Positions 1-7,499 of a stretch of DNA of 64,000 nt are shown here, piece by piece. The translations under genes were made by a program, and so were the position numbers. The notes under the pieces are model-generated. The model did not search any database. It had not been told where the DNA came from and saw nothing but the letters and a program-made list of their open reading frames with translations. Each line of letters begins with the position of its first letter. Positions within the stretch are counted from its first letter, which is position 1. The DNA is from Lactobacillus sp. HBUAS51381 (GTDB lineage Bacteria; Bacillota; Bacilli; Lactobacillales; Lactobacillaceae). Where the stretch lies: contig NZ_JAAVSC010000004.1 of the NCBI RefSeq assembly GCF_012641095.1, forward strand, positions 1-64,000, given 5' to 3'.

Positions 1-250
1 AGTCAAATTTGGTCTCAGCCGTGGGATTTACCAAGCGATTTTTCTTGGTAAATGGCGTCTTTGAGACGCGGGCTGACGGCTCAAAGCGAGGGAAAAGACT
101 GTACTTTGGCTTTTCCCGATCCTTCCCACCGCGATCCAGACCAAATTTGGCGAACGGTAAGGCGGCCAGTACGCGATAATCATATTATAATGGGTGATAT
201 TCTTGTCACACCAAGGATTCTAGCTGGTTTCTATCTTTCAACCTTTAGTC
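1..250 (+). repeat. Structured repeat, copy A1 (5' end cut by window edge)
   Basis: Nearly the same sequence recurs at 47630-47885. The outer stem pairs CAAATTTGGTCT near base 4 with AGACCAAATTTG near base 138. Inside lie a GTGGGA/TCCCAC-type stem and three hairpins: a variable one around 27-50, one around 58-90 closed by CTTTGAG/GGCTCAAAG-type arms, and one around 98-118 closed by GGGAAAAG/CTTTTCCC. The conserved 3' tail CGAACGGTAAGGCG is at 151-164. Similarity to copy A4 continues to about base 245. No protein is likely here; the long open frame across it is an accident of the repeat. Confidence 0.75.
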
Positions 251-270
251 ATTTAAGTTCAGGAGACACC

Positions 271-307
271 AAAGCGTCTGGACGATTGGCCCAGACGCTT
301 GTTTTTT
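271..307 (+). terminator. Intrinsic terminator
   Basis: A perfect 10 bp stem AAGCGTCTGG/CCAGACGCTT is followed by six T. It follows repeat copy A1 on the same strand, so it could end a transcript that includes the repeat or one starting before the window. Confidence 0.7.
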
Positions 308-350
308 GCAGAATGAAAACGGAATTTGTAAACTCGATGGCTGTAACTGG

Positions 351-545
351 CTAATTAGGCTTGGTGGCGATCAGACTCTTCAAGGCACTTTGCTCGTCAC
401 TGGTTGGTGCGAGCTCGCCTGATTTGATGGCGTGATACTTTTCGACCGAAATGCGAGAGCCGAAAGCCATTTCACCGTCAGTTTTATCGTATTTCTTTTG
501 GTAGGCGATGATTGCTTCAGCAAGATCATTTAATTCTTGACTCAT
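351..545 (-). CDS. Small hypothetical protein, 64 aa (LBP_cg2779-like)
   Basis: A 64-residue acidic protein beginning MSQELNDLAEAI. It has an ATG start with GGAGGG eight bases upstream. The helix-rich pattern (AEAIIAYQKK, then SRISVEKYHAIKSGE) resembles a compact helix-turn-helix fold and recalls the small LBP_cg2779-type proteins of lactobacilli; that family link is from memory, not a search. It is monocistronic and convergent with the terminator at 271-307. Function unknown. Confidence 0.7.
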   Translation of the reverse strand: MSQELNDLAEAIIAYQKKYDKTDGEMAFGSRISVEKYHAIKSGELAPTSDEQSALKSLIATKPN

Positions 546-807
546 TAATATCCCTCCAAATGATAATCCAAATTACTGCTTACGTTTATTATACTAAAGT
601 TTTGCAAAAGCGGTGAAATAACCCTCGATATCTGCAAGTTTTTTTGCATTCTACTTGATGAACGGGCGAAAATTGCGTAAACTTATATCCAATATAACAA
701 TTCCTGTCGCATAGTGGGAAAATTGTTAACGCAATTTGGTCAACTTGTCACGGTTTTGTGATATTGCTGTCTTATGCTAGGCGGTAAAAAGATGAAGGGG
801 TGCCAGG

Positions 808-978
808 ATGAATCTCAGACGTGTTATCTCTAGTTTGACCATGGCTGTGGTCGTGCTAGCCATTGTGAGCGGAATTTCCTGGTTCACTATGGGGAAGCGC
901 ACGATCACCCACGTGGTCACGCACGCGGAGACCGTCAATGTGATGCGTACGCGGGCCTCACAGATTCGTCTAAAATAA
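808..978 (+). CDS. Small single-pass membrane protein, 56 aa
   Basis: ATG at 808 opens a 56-residue frame starting MNLRRVISSLTMAVVVLAI and ending in IRLK. A purine-rich AAGGGG and a CCAGG lie just upstream of the start. Residues about 7-27 form one hydrophobic helix preceded by Arg-Arg, followed by a polar tail with several His and Thr, so it is probably a membrane-anchored peptide with N-in topology. A terminator stands about 108 bases downstream. I do not recognise a family. The opposite-strand frame over the same bases lacks a ribosome binding site and is treated as a shadow. Confidence 0.55.
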   Translation: MNLRRVISSLTMAVVVLAIVSGISWFTMGKRTITHVVTHAETVNVMRTRASQIRLK

Positions 979-1085
979 ACGCGGGAACATGCCGCCACTG
1001 GGGTCGGGGAACCGGCTGAATCACTTTAAAATTCGGTAATCATATTGATTACATGACTACAGTCTCTTGTAGTTTATCAAGCGGG

Positions 1086-1120
1086 GAAACGGGCTAACTT
1101 CGGTTAGTCCGTTTCTTTTT
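1086..1120 (+). terminator. Intrinsic terminator
   Basis: A 13 bp stem GAAACGGGCTAAC/GTTAGTCCGTTTC with a TTCG tetraloop, then TTTTT. It probably ends the 808-978 transcript. Confidence 0.75.
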
Positions 1121-1164
1121 CGGTTAAAAAGAAGTTTGTCGAGAAATAAAAAGGAGGCTAAACT

Positions 1165-1350
1165 GGCCGCCTTACCGTTCGCCAAATCTGGGCTGGAACG
1201 CTGGGGAAGGACCAGGCCAAGCCTGATGAAGCGGTCTTGGCCTTCGCTTGTAACCGCCAAGAAGCGGCGTTTCCAAGTCGTCCATTCAAGACTGGAAGTC
1301 CACCAGCCTTGAATGCCCCGGCTGAGCCCAGATTTGGTTCACTCACGGCT
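1165..1350 (-). repeat. Structured repeat, copy A2
   Basis: Same architecture as A1 but reversed. On the minus strand it starts AGCCGTGAGTGA, has outer stem AAATCTGGGCT/AGCCCAGATTT and ends GCGAACGGTAAGGCGGCC. Relative to A1 and A4 the outer stem has changed on both sides with pairing kept (AAATTTGGTCT/AGACCAAATTT there). The third inner region is CTTG...CAAG around an AAACGCC/GGCGGTT stem. Open frames here are not convincing genes. Confidence 0.75.
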
Positions 1351-1431
1351 AGAATGGTGACGGACTTGTCTTTTGACCCAAAATGATGGGAGGGAGAAAA
1401 AGTTGGCCAGTATGCCGTGCTAATGGGTAGT

Positions 1432-1640
1432 ATCGCCGGAGGAGGCCAGGGATGGAGCCAGTCGTGGGTGCAAAGTTAGCTGGTGTTTCTTAGCCAGGTT
1501 ACTTTGCAGGACGACCTTGGAGACGTGATTTTCGGCTCTAAGGCGAGGGGCAAGACCGCTTTGTGGCTTGCCCCGGTCCCCACAACAGGCGGAATCCCTG
1601 GCAGCCGCAGGCGACTGTTGCCGGTCAAGAGCTAGCCTCG
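1432..1640 (+). repeat. Structured repeat, copy B1
   Basis: A diverged subfamily of the same element. The outer stem is CCAGGGAT/ATCCCTGG (1445 and 1612). The next stem is GTGGG/CCCAC, followed by a long TGCAAAG/CTTTGCA hairpin. Then comes the core shared almost word for word with A4, GAGACGTGATTTTCGGCTC, closed here by CCTTGGAG/CTCTAAGG where A4 has CTTTGAG/CTCAAAG. The last hairpin is GGGGCAAG/CTTGCCCC. It lies 80 bp from A2 in the opposite orientation. Confidence 0.7.
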
Positions 1641-1666
1641 GATACATGGTGAGATTTCAGTGACCA

Positions 1667-1703
1667 AATAAAATCGCGCGCCCCGATTACCGGGACGCGC
1701 GAC
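1667..1703 (-). terminator. Intrinsic terminator of the 1717-2079 gene
   Basis: On the minus strand a GC-rich CGCGCGTCCC/GGGGCGCGCG hairpin is followed by ATTTTATTT, just after the stop of the membrane protein gene. Confidence 0.7.
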
Positions 1704-1716
1704 GTTTAGCTGTAAA

Positions 1717-2079
1717 TTAGAAGTGAAACCAGTCACTTTGGTTGCGGCGAACCTCGCCACGTAGACCAAAGAAGTAGATCATAAAGGCGGCCACGAGAAC
1801 GGCCAACACAATGGTCCAGAGCCACGCTTGGGTGTAAATAAAGGTGAAGTACGCAAAGCCCAACGTGCTCAAGATGATGAGCACCAGATTCACCGGCAGA
1901 TTCTTGCTGTGAATAAAGGCGGTCGCTAGCGTCAAGACCACCGCACTACCGAACATGTTATCGCCGGATGCGCGACTACCCAGGCCGTTAAATAGCGCAT
2001 AAACTGCAATCAGCAGTCCCACCAGTAAGGCCAGATAACCAAAAGACTGTAAGAACGTTAATTGTCGTAATCGTTTCAT
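1717..2079 (-). CDS. Four-helix membrane protein, unknown function
   Basis: About 120 residues, starting MKRLRQLTFLQSFGYLALL. Four hydrophobic stretches (roughly residues 12-32, 42-58, 62-80, 84-105) suggest an integral membrane protein with a short charged C-terminus (RGEVRRNQSDWFHF). I chose ATG at 2079 because AGTAGG lies eight bases before it; a GTG nine bases further upstream would add three residues. A TATAAT-like -10 lies near 2113 on the minus strand. It follows the thiamine operon on the same strand but has its own terminator. No recognised family. Confidence 0.7.
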   Translation of the reverse strand: MKRLRQLTFLQSFGYLALLVGLLIAVYALFNGLGSRASGDNMFGSAVVLTLATAFIHSKNLPVNLVLIILSTLGFAYFTFIYTQAWLWTIVLAVLVAAFMIYFFGLRGEVRRNQSDWFHF

Positions 2080-2124
2080 TGCCGACACCTACTTTCTCTC
2101 GTACGGTGCCTTTATTATACCGCA

Positions 2125-2814
2125 TTAGTTTTCGGCTGAAAAATCTGACGGCTTTGTTGGGGTGGGCAAGTCCCAGGTCTCATGATCGAGGGCCATTTGC
2201 CAGAAGTTCAATTCATACCAGCTACTGCGCGCGAAGATCGTCAGGAGATCTTCCTGATTTTCCGGCGTGGCCACGTGGTTGGCCAACGCCAACTGATCGG
2301 TCATCATCCCGGTATAATCATCGGCATCGTAAGTGTTGAGCCAATCCTGGTAGATAGGCACGGGCGAACCGGCCTGGGCGAGCTCCTGTCCAATCTCGGC
2401 GTAGAGCCAGTAGCACGGCAGCAGTCCCGCCACGGCCCCCGCCGTTCCCGCCGCTGCCAGTGCGCGGTACAAATGACTCGTGTAGGCGTATCCGGTTGGC
2501 GCAATGGGCGTTGCCGCCACTTCAGCGGCCGTGATTTGCAGGCGGTCAAAGAATGTTTGCCGCACAGCGATTTCCCCCTGACGAAGGTGTTCGGCCCCGG
2601 CGTGGAGTTGGCGGGCAACCCGCGGATCGGTACTCTGATCGGCGGCTAAATCGTGTAGCTTGCCGAATTCTTGTAGGTAATAGTGATCCTGAATGAGATA
2701 GTACCGAAACGTCGCCAGTGGCAGGGTTCCTGCGCAAAGCTGCGTGATAAAGGGATGGTGTTTGGATGCGGTCCATGACGCTAATGTCGCTTCGTGTGCG
2801 CGATCAGTAAACAT
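2125..2814 (-). CDS. tenA: TenA/thiaminase II family aminopyrimidine aminohydrolase
   Basis: 229 residues, the usual TenA size and all-helical pattern. Known family role: hydrolysis of aminopyrimidine breakdown products of thiamine to HMP (and of thiamine itself, weakly). Catalytic positions match: Asp43 in QDHYY, Cys134 in LPCYW and Glu201 in WYELNFW, equivalent to Asp44, Cys135 and Glu205 of the Bacillus protein. ATG at 2814 has AAAGGAG upstream. It is the last gene of the riboswitch-led ykoE-ykoD-ykoC-tenA operon, 33 bases after ykoC. The context suggests it processes pyrimidine precursors brought in by the transporter. Confidence 0.93.
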   Translation of the reverse strand: MFTDRAHEATLASWTASKHHPFITQLCAGTLPLATFRYYLIQDHYYLQEFGKLHDLAADQSTDPRVARQLHAGAEHLRQGEIAVRQTFFDRLQITAAEVAATPIAPTGYAYTSHLYRALAAAGTAGAVAGLLPCYWLYAEIGQELAQAGSPVPIYQDWLNTYDADDYTGMMTDQLALANHVATPENQEDLLTIFARSSWYELNFWQMALDHETWDLPTPTKPSDFSAEN

Positions 2815-2847
2815 AGCAAAAAACTCCTTTGTGAACAGATAGTGAGA

Positions 2848-3501
2848 CTAGGGTAGACCCACGAATAGGCCGACTTGAACCAGTAACAAGCTAATGCCGA
2901 ATAACCACCAATCACGCGCCACGAGGGGCACCGTTAAGGCGTGTGTCCGCGGTGCGTCCTCGACGAATCCGTGTGACGTCATGGCGGCGGCCAGTTGATC
3001 TGACCAATTCATGGCGGCTAGGATAACTTTGAAATACAACCGGGGCGACCACACGTGCAGGACCTCACCGCGCATCAACGCAGCGGCGCGGACGGTTGCC
3101 ACTTCCGCTTGAATCTTGGGCATCAGGTTAAAGGCCGCCAGAAAACCATAGGCGAACTTGCTGGGTAGCTTGGCGTTTTGTTCCAGCGAACGGGTCAGCC
3201 ACAGGGGCTTCGTGGTCAGCGTAAACCAACCGCCCATGTAAACGTAGACGAACATCCGCGTGAAGAGTACGATCAGAAAGTGGGGCGAGGCATTCCCCCG
3301 TAGCATTAGGGACCACACCAACGTGCCGGCAAAGAATAGCGGAACCAGCGTCAACCAGAGCAATCGCCGCCAAGGGATGTGGTTAATGAGCATCAACCCT
3401 AGGCTAACCACAATCAGGGCCACGTTGACACTCCAAACTTGTGCGAAGGAGACCTCCAGCGCAATCAACACGAGTAAAGCGAGTTTGAGTGAAGGATTCA
3501 T
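2848..3501 (-). CDS. ykoC: ECF transporter transmembrane (T) component YkoC
   Basis: 217 residues beginning MNPSLKLALLVLIALEVSF, with five or so membrane segments and the coupling-helix region near AALMRGEVLHVWSPRLYFKV typical of EcfT/CbiQ proteins (the usual Ala-Arg-Gly motif appears as MRG). The start ATG at 3501 overlaps the stop of ykoD in an ATGA arrangement, which fixes the start; longer upstream frames run through ykoD. It links the S component to the ATPase of a thiamine-precursor ECF importer in the cytoplasmic membrane. Confidence 0.9.
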   Translation of the reverse strand: MNPSLKLALLVLIALEVSFAQVWSVNVALIVVSLGLMLINHIPWRRLLWLTLVPLFFAGTLVWSLMLRGNASPHFLIVLFTRMFVYVYMGGWFTLTTKPLWLTRSLEQNAKLPSKFAYGFLAAFNLMPKIQAEVATVRAAALMRGEVLHVWSPRLYFKVILAAMNWSDQLAAAMTSHGFVEDAPRTHALTVPLVARDWWLFGISLLLVQVGLFVGLP

Positions 3502-4910
3502 GTGCGCACCCCCTGATAAGTGAGTTGGTGGTCGGCCAGTTGTAAATGCAGATCGACCAGATCGTTTAGACCACTGAGCTGGTGGCTGATCAGAATTAGC
3601 GTGAGATTTAAGTCGCGTTGAACCGTCGTGAGAATGTGCATGACCGCTTGAATGGAAGCGTAGTCGAGACCTTTGAGCGGTTCGTCTAAGAGGAGGACTG
3701 CTGGGGCCATGATGAGCATACAAAGCAGTTGTAACTTCTTTTGTTGCCCACTGCTGAGCGAGTAGAGCACCCGATCATCGCGGCCCGCCAGGTTTAACTG
3801 CTGGAGCAGCTGTTGAATTCGGGTCGACGTGAAATAGGTACTGTTACCGTATTTCTGCGATAACGCCAGTTCCTCCGCCACCGTGACGTTGAGAAATTGT
3901 GCGGAAGCGGCTTGAAACATCAGGCCAACCTGCCGCGCGTAGTGCCGCTTATGAATCTTCTTGATATCGGTGTCGCGGTAGGCAATGTGGCCCTGATAGC
4001 GACCTAAGCGCACGAGGGCCTTAAACAGCGTGGACTTGCCACTCCCATTGGGGCCGGTGATCAGCGTGGTGCGATGCGCATAGAACTTGAGATTCTGTGG
4101 CGTCAACAGCTGCCGGTCACCGTGTGTCAAGCCTAACTGGGTGCCCCGGAGGCAGACGGTCAGTTGGTCGTTGGGTAGTTGAACGTGTGTCAGCTGAAGG
4201 CGTTGTGGCGTAAAGGCGGCAAACCGGGTTTGCGTTTCTGCGGTGGAGAGCAGGTGAAGTTGCCCGTCCGCTAAGACGGCGAGGTGGTCAACCCACTGCT
4301 GATAACCACTGAGGTCGTGATCGGCGAGGATAATCGTTTTCCCCCGTTTTGTGCAGAGGGCGACCAATTTTTCAAGTAAGACCAGTCGCGTTGGGGGATC
4401 GATGCTGGCGAAGGGTTCATCGAGGAGAATGACATCGCTGTCCATGGCCACGATGATGGCCAACGCCACTTTTTGTTGTTCGCCACCGGATAGTTGCATG
4501 AGTTTCCGGTGCTTCAGTGGGGTGATCCCAACGAAGGCCAGGGCCGCATCGCTTCGCCGTGGGATTTCGGTGGCGGGAACTTGTTGATTTTCCAGTGCAA
4601 AACGTAATTCGTTTTCCACGGTGTCCATGGTAAATTGCGTGCTAGGCTCCTGAAAGAGCATGGCAACGGTGCTGGCCCGCTGTCCGGGTGCAATAGCGCT
4701 GAGCGGCTGATCATCAAAGGTGATGGACGCCGGTTCATCGTTTGGGAGCAAGCCAGCGATGAGTTTGAGTAATGTAGACTTTCCGCCACCTGAGACACCG
4801 GTCAGCAGAGAAAACTTGCCCGCTGGAAAGGTGCCAGAAAGCCGATCCAACACAGGCCGAGCCTGCTTGGGATAGGTGTAAGTGAGTGCGTGTACCGTGA
4901 CGGTTGCCAA
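3498..4910 (-). CDS. ykoD: ECF transporter duplicated ATPase YkoD (two ABC domains)
   Basis: 470 residues with two complete ABC ATPase halves. The first has Walker A GVSGGGKST (about residue 38), signature LSGGEQQK and Walker B VILLDEP. The second has Walker A GPNGSGKST (about 290), signature LSSGQQKK and Walker B LLLDEP. The fused form is typical of YkoD. The start is TTG at 4910, with GGGGGAA upstream and MATVTVHALTYTYP immediately matching the ABC N-terminus. It powers the importer with YkoE and YkoC. A 231-base spacer separates it from ykoE, long for an operon, and this spacer contains a repeat fragment. Confidence 0.92.
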   Translation of the reverse strand: MATVTVHALTYTYPKQARPVLDRLSGTFPAGKFSLLTGVSGGGKSTLLKLIAGLLPNDEPASITFDDQPLSAIAPGQRASTVAMLFQEPSTQFTMDTVENELRFALENQQVPATEIPRRSDAALAFVGITPLKHRKLMQLSGGEQQKVALAIIVAMDSDVILLDEPFASIDPPTRLVLLEKLVALCTKRGKTIILADHDLSGYQQWVDHLAVLADGQLHLLSTAETQTRFAAFTPQRLQLTHVQLPNDQLTVCLRGTQLGLTHGDRQLLTPQNLKFYAHRTTLITGPNGSGKSTLFKALVRLGRYQGHIAYRDTDIKKIHKRHYARQVGLMFQAASAQFLNVTVAEELALSQKYGNSTYFTSTRIQQLLQQLNLAGRDDRVLYSLSSGQQKKLQLLCMLIMAPAVLLLDEPLKGLDYASIQAVMHILTTVQRDLNLTLILISHQLSGLNDLVDLHLQLADHQLTYQGVRT

Positions 4911-4942
4911 ATGAATTCCCCCAATACTTGACGTGACTTCAT

Positions 4943-4990
4943 GGTTAAATGCCCGCGGCTGGCGCCATCTCCAGCCTTCTCCGGCTAGTG
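4943..4990 (-). repeat. 5' fragment of a B-type structured repeat inside the thiamine operon
   Basis: On the minus strand the bases GCCGGAGAAGGCTGGAGATG and then GCGCCAGCCGCGGGC match the 5' arm of copy B1 (GCCGGAGGAGGCCAGGGATG, then GAGCCAGTCGTGGGT). The rest of the element is not recognisable. It sits in the 231-base spacer between ykoE and ykoD; the remainder of that spacer (4991-5141) holds weak inverted repeats and no gene. Confidence 0.4.
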
Positions 4991-5141
4991 AAAATTGGGA
5001 ACATCATGCGGTCATTTTTAGCCAATCGTTGCCGCATATAGGTGCGAATCCGATTAGCTCAAATGAGTGGTTGAGGCCGAACGAGAAGAAAGACTGCGCG
5101 ATGATCGGCACAGCAGCCGTGGGCCAAAATACAAGCGCAAG

Positions 5142-5696
5142 TTAGTTCTTTAGAACGTGAGCCCGAACCAACAGATTGTTGATGAGCTTGGTCAGTACCC
5201 CGCCGAAAAGGAAGACGGAGACGAACCGAACGCAGACCAACAGGAGCAACAACGGCAGATGGTAGGCCGCATATCCGTTACGAAACAGGTCCCAAGTAAA
5301 GGTCACAACGGTCGTGGTCAGTGCGCTCAAAGCCAGCGTGAACCAGCCGTAGCGCTTGTAACCGGTGAAAATGAACCCGAGTTCGGACCCAAAACCTTGA
5401 AGGACACCGGAAATCAATGTGCTAGCGCCCCACATGCCCCCAAGAAACATTTCAACAACGGCTCCAAGCAGTTCACCGAGTGTTGCCGAACCCGGAATCC
5501 GAATAACAAAGCCGGCCAGTGGCCCCGCCATGACCCAGATACCGATGACCAATTCGTTCGCCAACGGTGACAGGCCCACGGGTGCTAGTGCCGCTTGTAG
5601 AATGGTGTAAACCGGCCCAATTGCCCAGAAAATAACTCCCATAAAAAATGCAATAATTGTAACCAAAATAATATCTCGAATATGCCAACGTTTCAT
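5142..5696 (-). CDS. ykoE: ECF transporter substrate-binding (S) component YkoE
   Basis: 184 residues, MKRWHIRDIILVTIIAFFM onward, with about five hydrophobic segments and the conserved opening WHIRDI of YkoE-type S components. Family knowledge: YkoE is the thiamine or HMP-binding membrane subunit of the YkoEDC ECF transporter. ATG at 5696 is chosen because GGAGG stands just before it; a longer reading frame runs back into the riboswitch terminator and is not plausible. First gene after a TPP riboswitch, so expected to be repressed when TPP is plentiful. Confidence 0.92.
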   Translation of the reverse strand: MKRWHIRDIILVTIIAFFMGVIFWAIGPVYTILQAALAPVGLSPLANELVIGIWVMAGPLAGFVIRIPGSATLGELLGAVVEMFLGGMWGASTLISGVLQGFGSELGFIFTGYKRYGWFTLALSALTTTVVTFTWDLFRNGYAAYHLPLLLLLVCVRFVSVFLFGGVLTKLINNLLVRAHVLKN

Positions 5697-5741
5697 AAAC
5701 AGTCGCCTCCAAAATTTTAGACGCTGAGGGGCCACCAATGC

Positions 5742-5870
5742 TAAAAAATCCCCACTAAGTCCATTAGTGGGGTTCATTGATAGCTATTGATTACGCGTTC
5801 CCTTCGCTGGTATTAGCCAGAGCAGGTTCAATGGGTTTGTTCTCAGCCGCGATGGCACCCCAGTCGTATT
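5742..5870 (-). promoter_or_regulatory. TPP riboswitch (THI element) with terminator
   Basis: On the minus strand the core shows CTGGGGTGCC, GGCTGAGAA, then ACCC...TTGAACCTG and the downstream GCGAAGGGAACGCG (5793-5868), all in THI-box order. It is followed by the hairpin CCCCACTAA/TTAGTGGGG and a T run (5742-5772). This is the arrangement of an off-switch by transcription termination when TPP binds. It controls ykoEDC-tenA. Confidence 0.95.
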
Positions 5871-6087
5871 TGATTAATTTCTAGCTTAACGAGTTCGCGA
5901 GAGAATTGCAACCATCGCTTAGAAAATTCGTTTCTAGCCTATAAGCAGTTGTGCCACGCAATAGTTTTTACGAATACGTTACATCAGCGTCGATGAGGGT
6001 CGTGTCGCCTATCACTGGGAGGGAAAGAGTGCTATTCTAATCATTAGTCAGCTTAATTATTGTAAGATTGGAAGGATTCGCAAGATC
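5871..6087. other. Intergenic region between thiamine operon and dacA copy 1
   Basis: Divergent promoter space. On the minus strand TTGCAA and TAAGCT, 17 bases apart near 5890-5920, could be the riboswitch promoter. A GGAAGG ribosome binding site for the plus-strand gene is at 6070. Nothing else is supported. Confidence 0.4.
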
Positions 6088-7260
6088 ATGCGTAAATTAC
6101 AGAAGAACCGCGGTTTAATCGCGTTTGCCGTTGCGATGATGGTCGGCGGTGTCGTCGGTCCCACGACGCCCGTTCACGCGGCAGCGGGGTATCGGACCGT
6201 GAGCACCAGGTCAATTAAGAAAACACCCTATCACAAGAAGAGTCGCCGGGGCGCCATTTTCAACAAGGCGCACACACGTAAGGTGATTAACCTAACTGCC
6301 CATCCCAACACCACGTGGTATGCCACCAAGCGGGCTACGCTAAAGCATGGGAAGACGCGGGGCGTTTACCTGTACGTTAGAAATGGTAAGGGCAGTATCA
6401 AGGGCTGGATCTGGCACAATTACCTCAAGGTGGGTAAGGCCCCCTTTACCTTGCGTAAGGCCAAGGCGGCAGTGGCGATGGATGCCAAAACGGGTAGGGT
6501 GGTCTGGGCCAAACACGCCAATACGGCGCGGCCGATTGCCTCCGTTTCCAAAGTGATGACGTTGTATCTAACGTTGAAGAAGATTGATGGTAAGGCCAGT
6601 AACTGGCATCATAAGATTAAGATCACCAGTCGGGGTTTGGTGTCCATGAGTCGAAGTGCAGCGTATGGCGGTTTTCACTTTAAATTAAACCACAAGTACA
6701 CGGTGCGTCAGCTCTACTACGCGGCTTTCCTGGATTCGTCCAACAATGCGGCGATTGCGTTGGGACAGTGGGTCGGTGGCAGTAACGGTAAGTTCATTCG
6801 GAAGATGAACGCGCAAGCCAAGGCCTGGCACTTAGGCCAAGCACACTTCGTTTCCGCTTCCGGGCTGGAGAATAGCGATCTGCGGACTTACGGTTACGCC
6901 TATGGTAAGGCCAACGCCAACAAGGTTTCGGCCAAGGATGTCGCGTTGATGGCCCGCCACCTTATCACGCGCTACCCACGCGTCTTGAGGGATGGCAAGA
7001 TTGGGTCGATGAAGGTCAACGGCCAGACCTGCCATAACTATAACAATCTGTTGAAGGGTCGGAAATACTACCGCGCCTCACTGAGGGTGGATGGTCTGAA
7101 GACCGGCTACACGCCTTTGGCCGGGTACTGTTTCGTTGGTACGGGCCAGAAATCCGGCAAGCACCGGGTCATTACGGTCGTTTTACACGATGAAGATGAA
7201 TTTACGGAGACCAGATCGGTGATGACCCACGCCTACGGATTGCGGAGTATGAACAACTAA
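6088..7260 (+). CDS. dacA: D-alanyl-D-alanine carboxypeptidase (peptidase S11), copy 1
   Basis: 390 residues. A signal peptide ends near HAAAG (about residue 33). An N-terminal SH3-like region (about 35-120) ends in KGWIWHNYL, and the S11 penicillin-binding domain follows (about 125-385). Active-site motifs are all present: SVSK (about residue 155), SSN in DSSNNAA and KTG in LKTGYTP. It should trim terminal D-Ala from peptidoglycan pentapeptides at the cell surface. The usual C-terminal membrane anchor of DacA is missing, so the SH3-like domain may do the wall targeting (inference). The neighbour at 7500 is a close paralogue. Confidence 0.92.
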   Translation: MRKLQKNRGLIAFAVAMMVGGVVGPTTPVHAAAGYRTVSTRSIKKTPYHKKSRRGAIFNKAHTRKVINLTAHPNTTWYATKRATLKHGKTRGVYLYVRNGKGSIKGWIWHNYLKVGKAPFTLRKAKAAVAMDAKTGRVVWAKHANTARPIASVSKVMTLYLTLKKIDGKASNWHHKIKITSRGLVSMSRSAAYGGFHFKLNHKYTVRQLYYAAFLDSSNNAAIALGQWVGGSNGKFIRKMNAQAKAWHLGQAHFVSASGLENSDLRTYGYAYGKANANKVSAKDVALMARHLITRYPRVLRDGKIGSMKVNGQTCHNYNNLLKGRKYYRASLRVDGLKTGYTPLAGYCFVGTGQKSGKHRVITVVLHDEDEFTETRSVMTHAYGLRSMNN

Positions 7261-7271
7261 TTGCTATTTAA

Positions 7272-7307
7272 AGTGCCTACCGGACAAAATGTGCGGGAGG
7301 CATTTTT
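7272..7307 (+). terminator. Intrinsic terminator after dacA copy 1
   Basis: AGTGCCT and CCG pair with CGGGAGGCATT, followed by a T run, 12 bases after the stop. The two dacA copies are therefore likely separate transcripts. Confidence 0.65.
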
Positions 7308-7499
7308 GATCGAAACAGTCCTGCAACCACTTCACCGGATAAAGGTAAAGCTGATAAGTTGTTAAGCGTCCAAACGGTGGATTACGGGAAAATTACGTCC
7401 CCAACAACTAGGTTACAAAGCCGGCTTGCCCCTTGTTGCTTGGTCATTTTACATGGTAGGCTGGTTGATAGTGATAACCAAAGAGGAGATTTACATACG

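Noticed and set aside
777-998. Minus-strand 73-codon frame
   Set aside because: Opposite strand of the 808-978 small gene, which has the better start signals.
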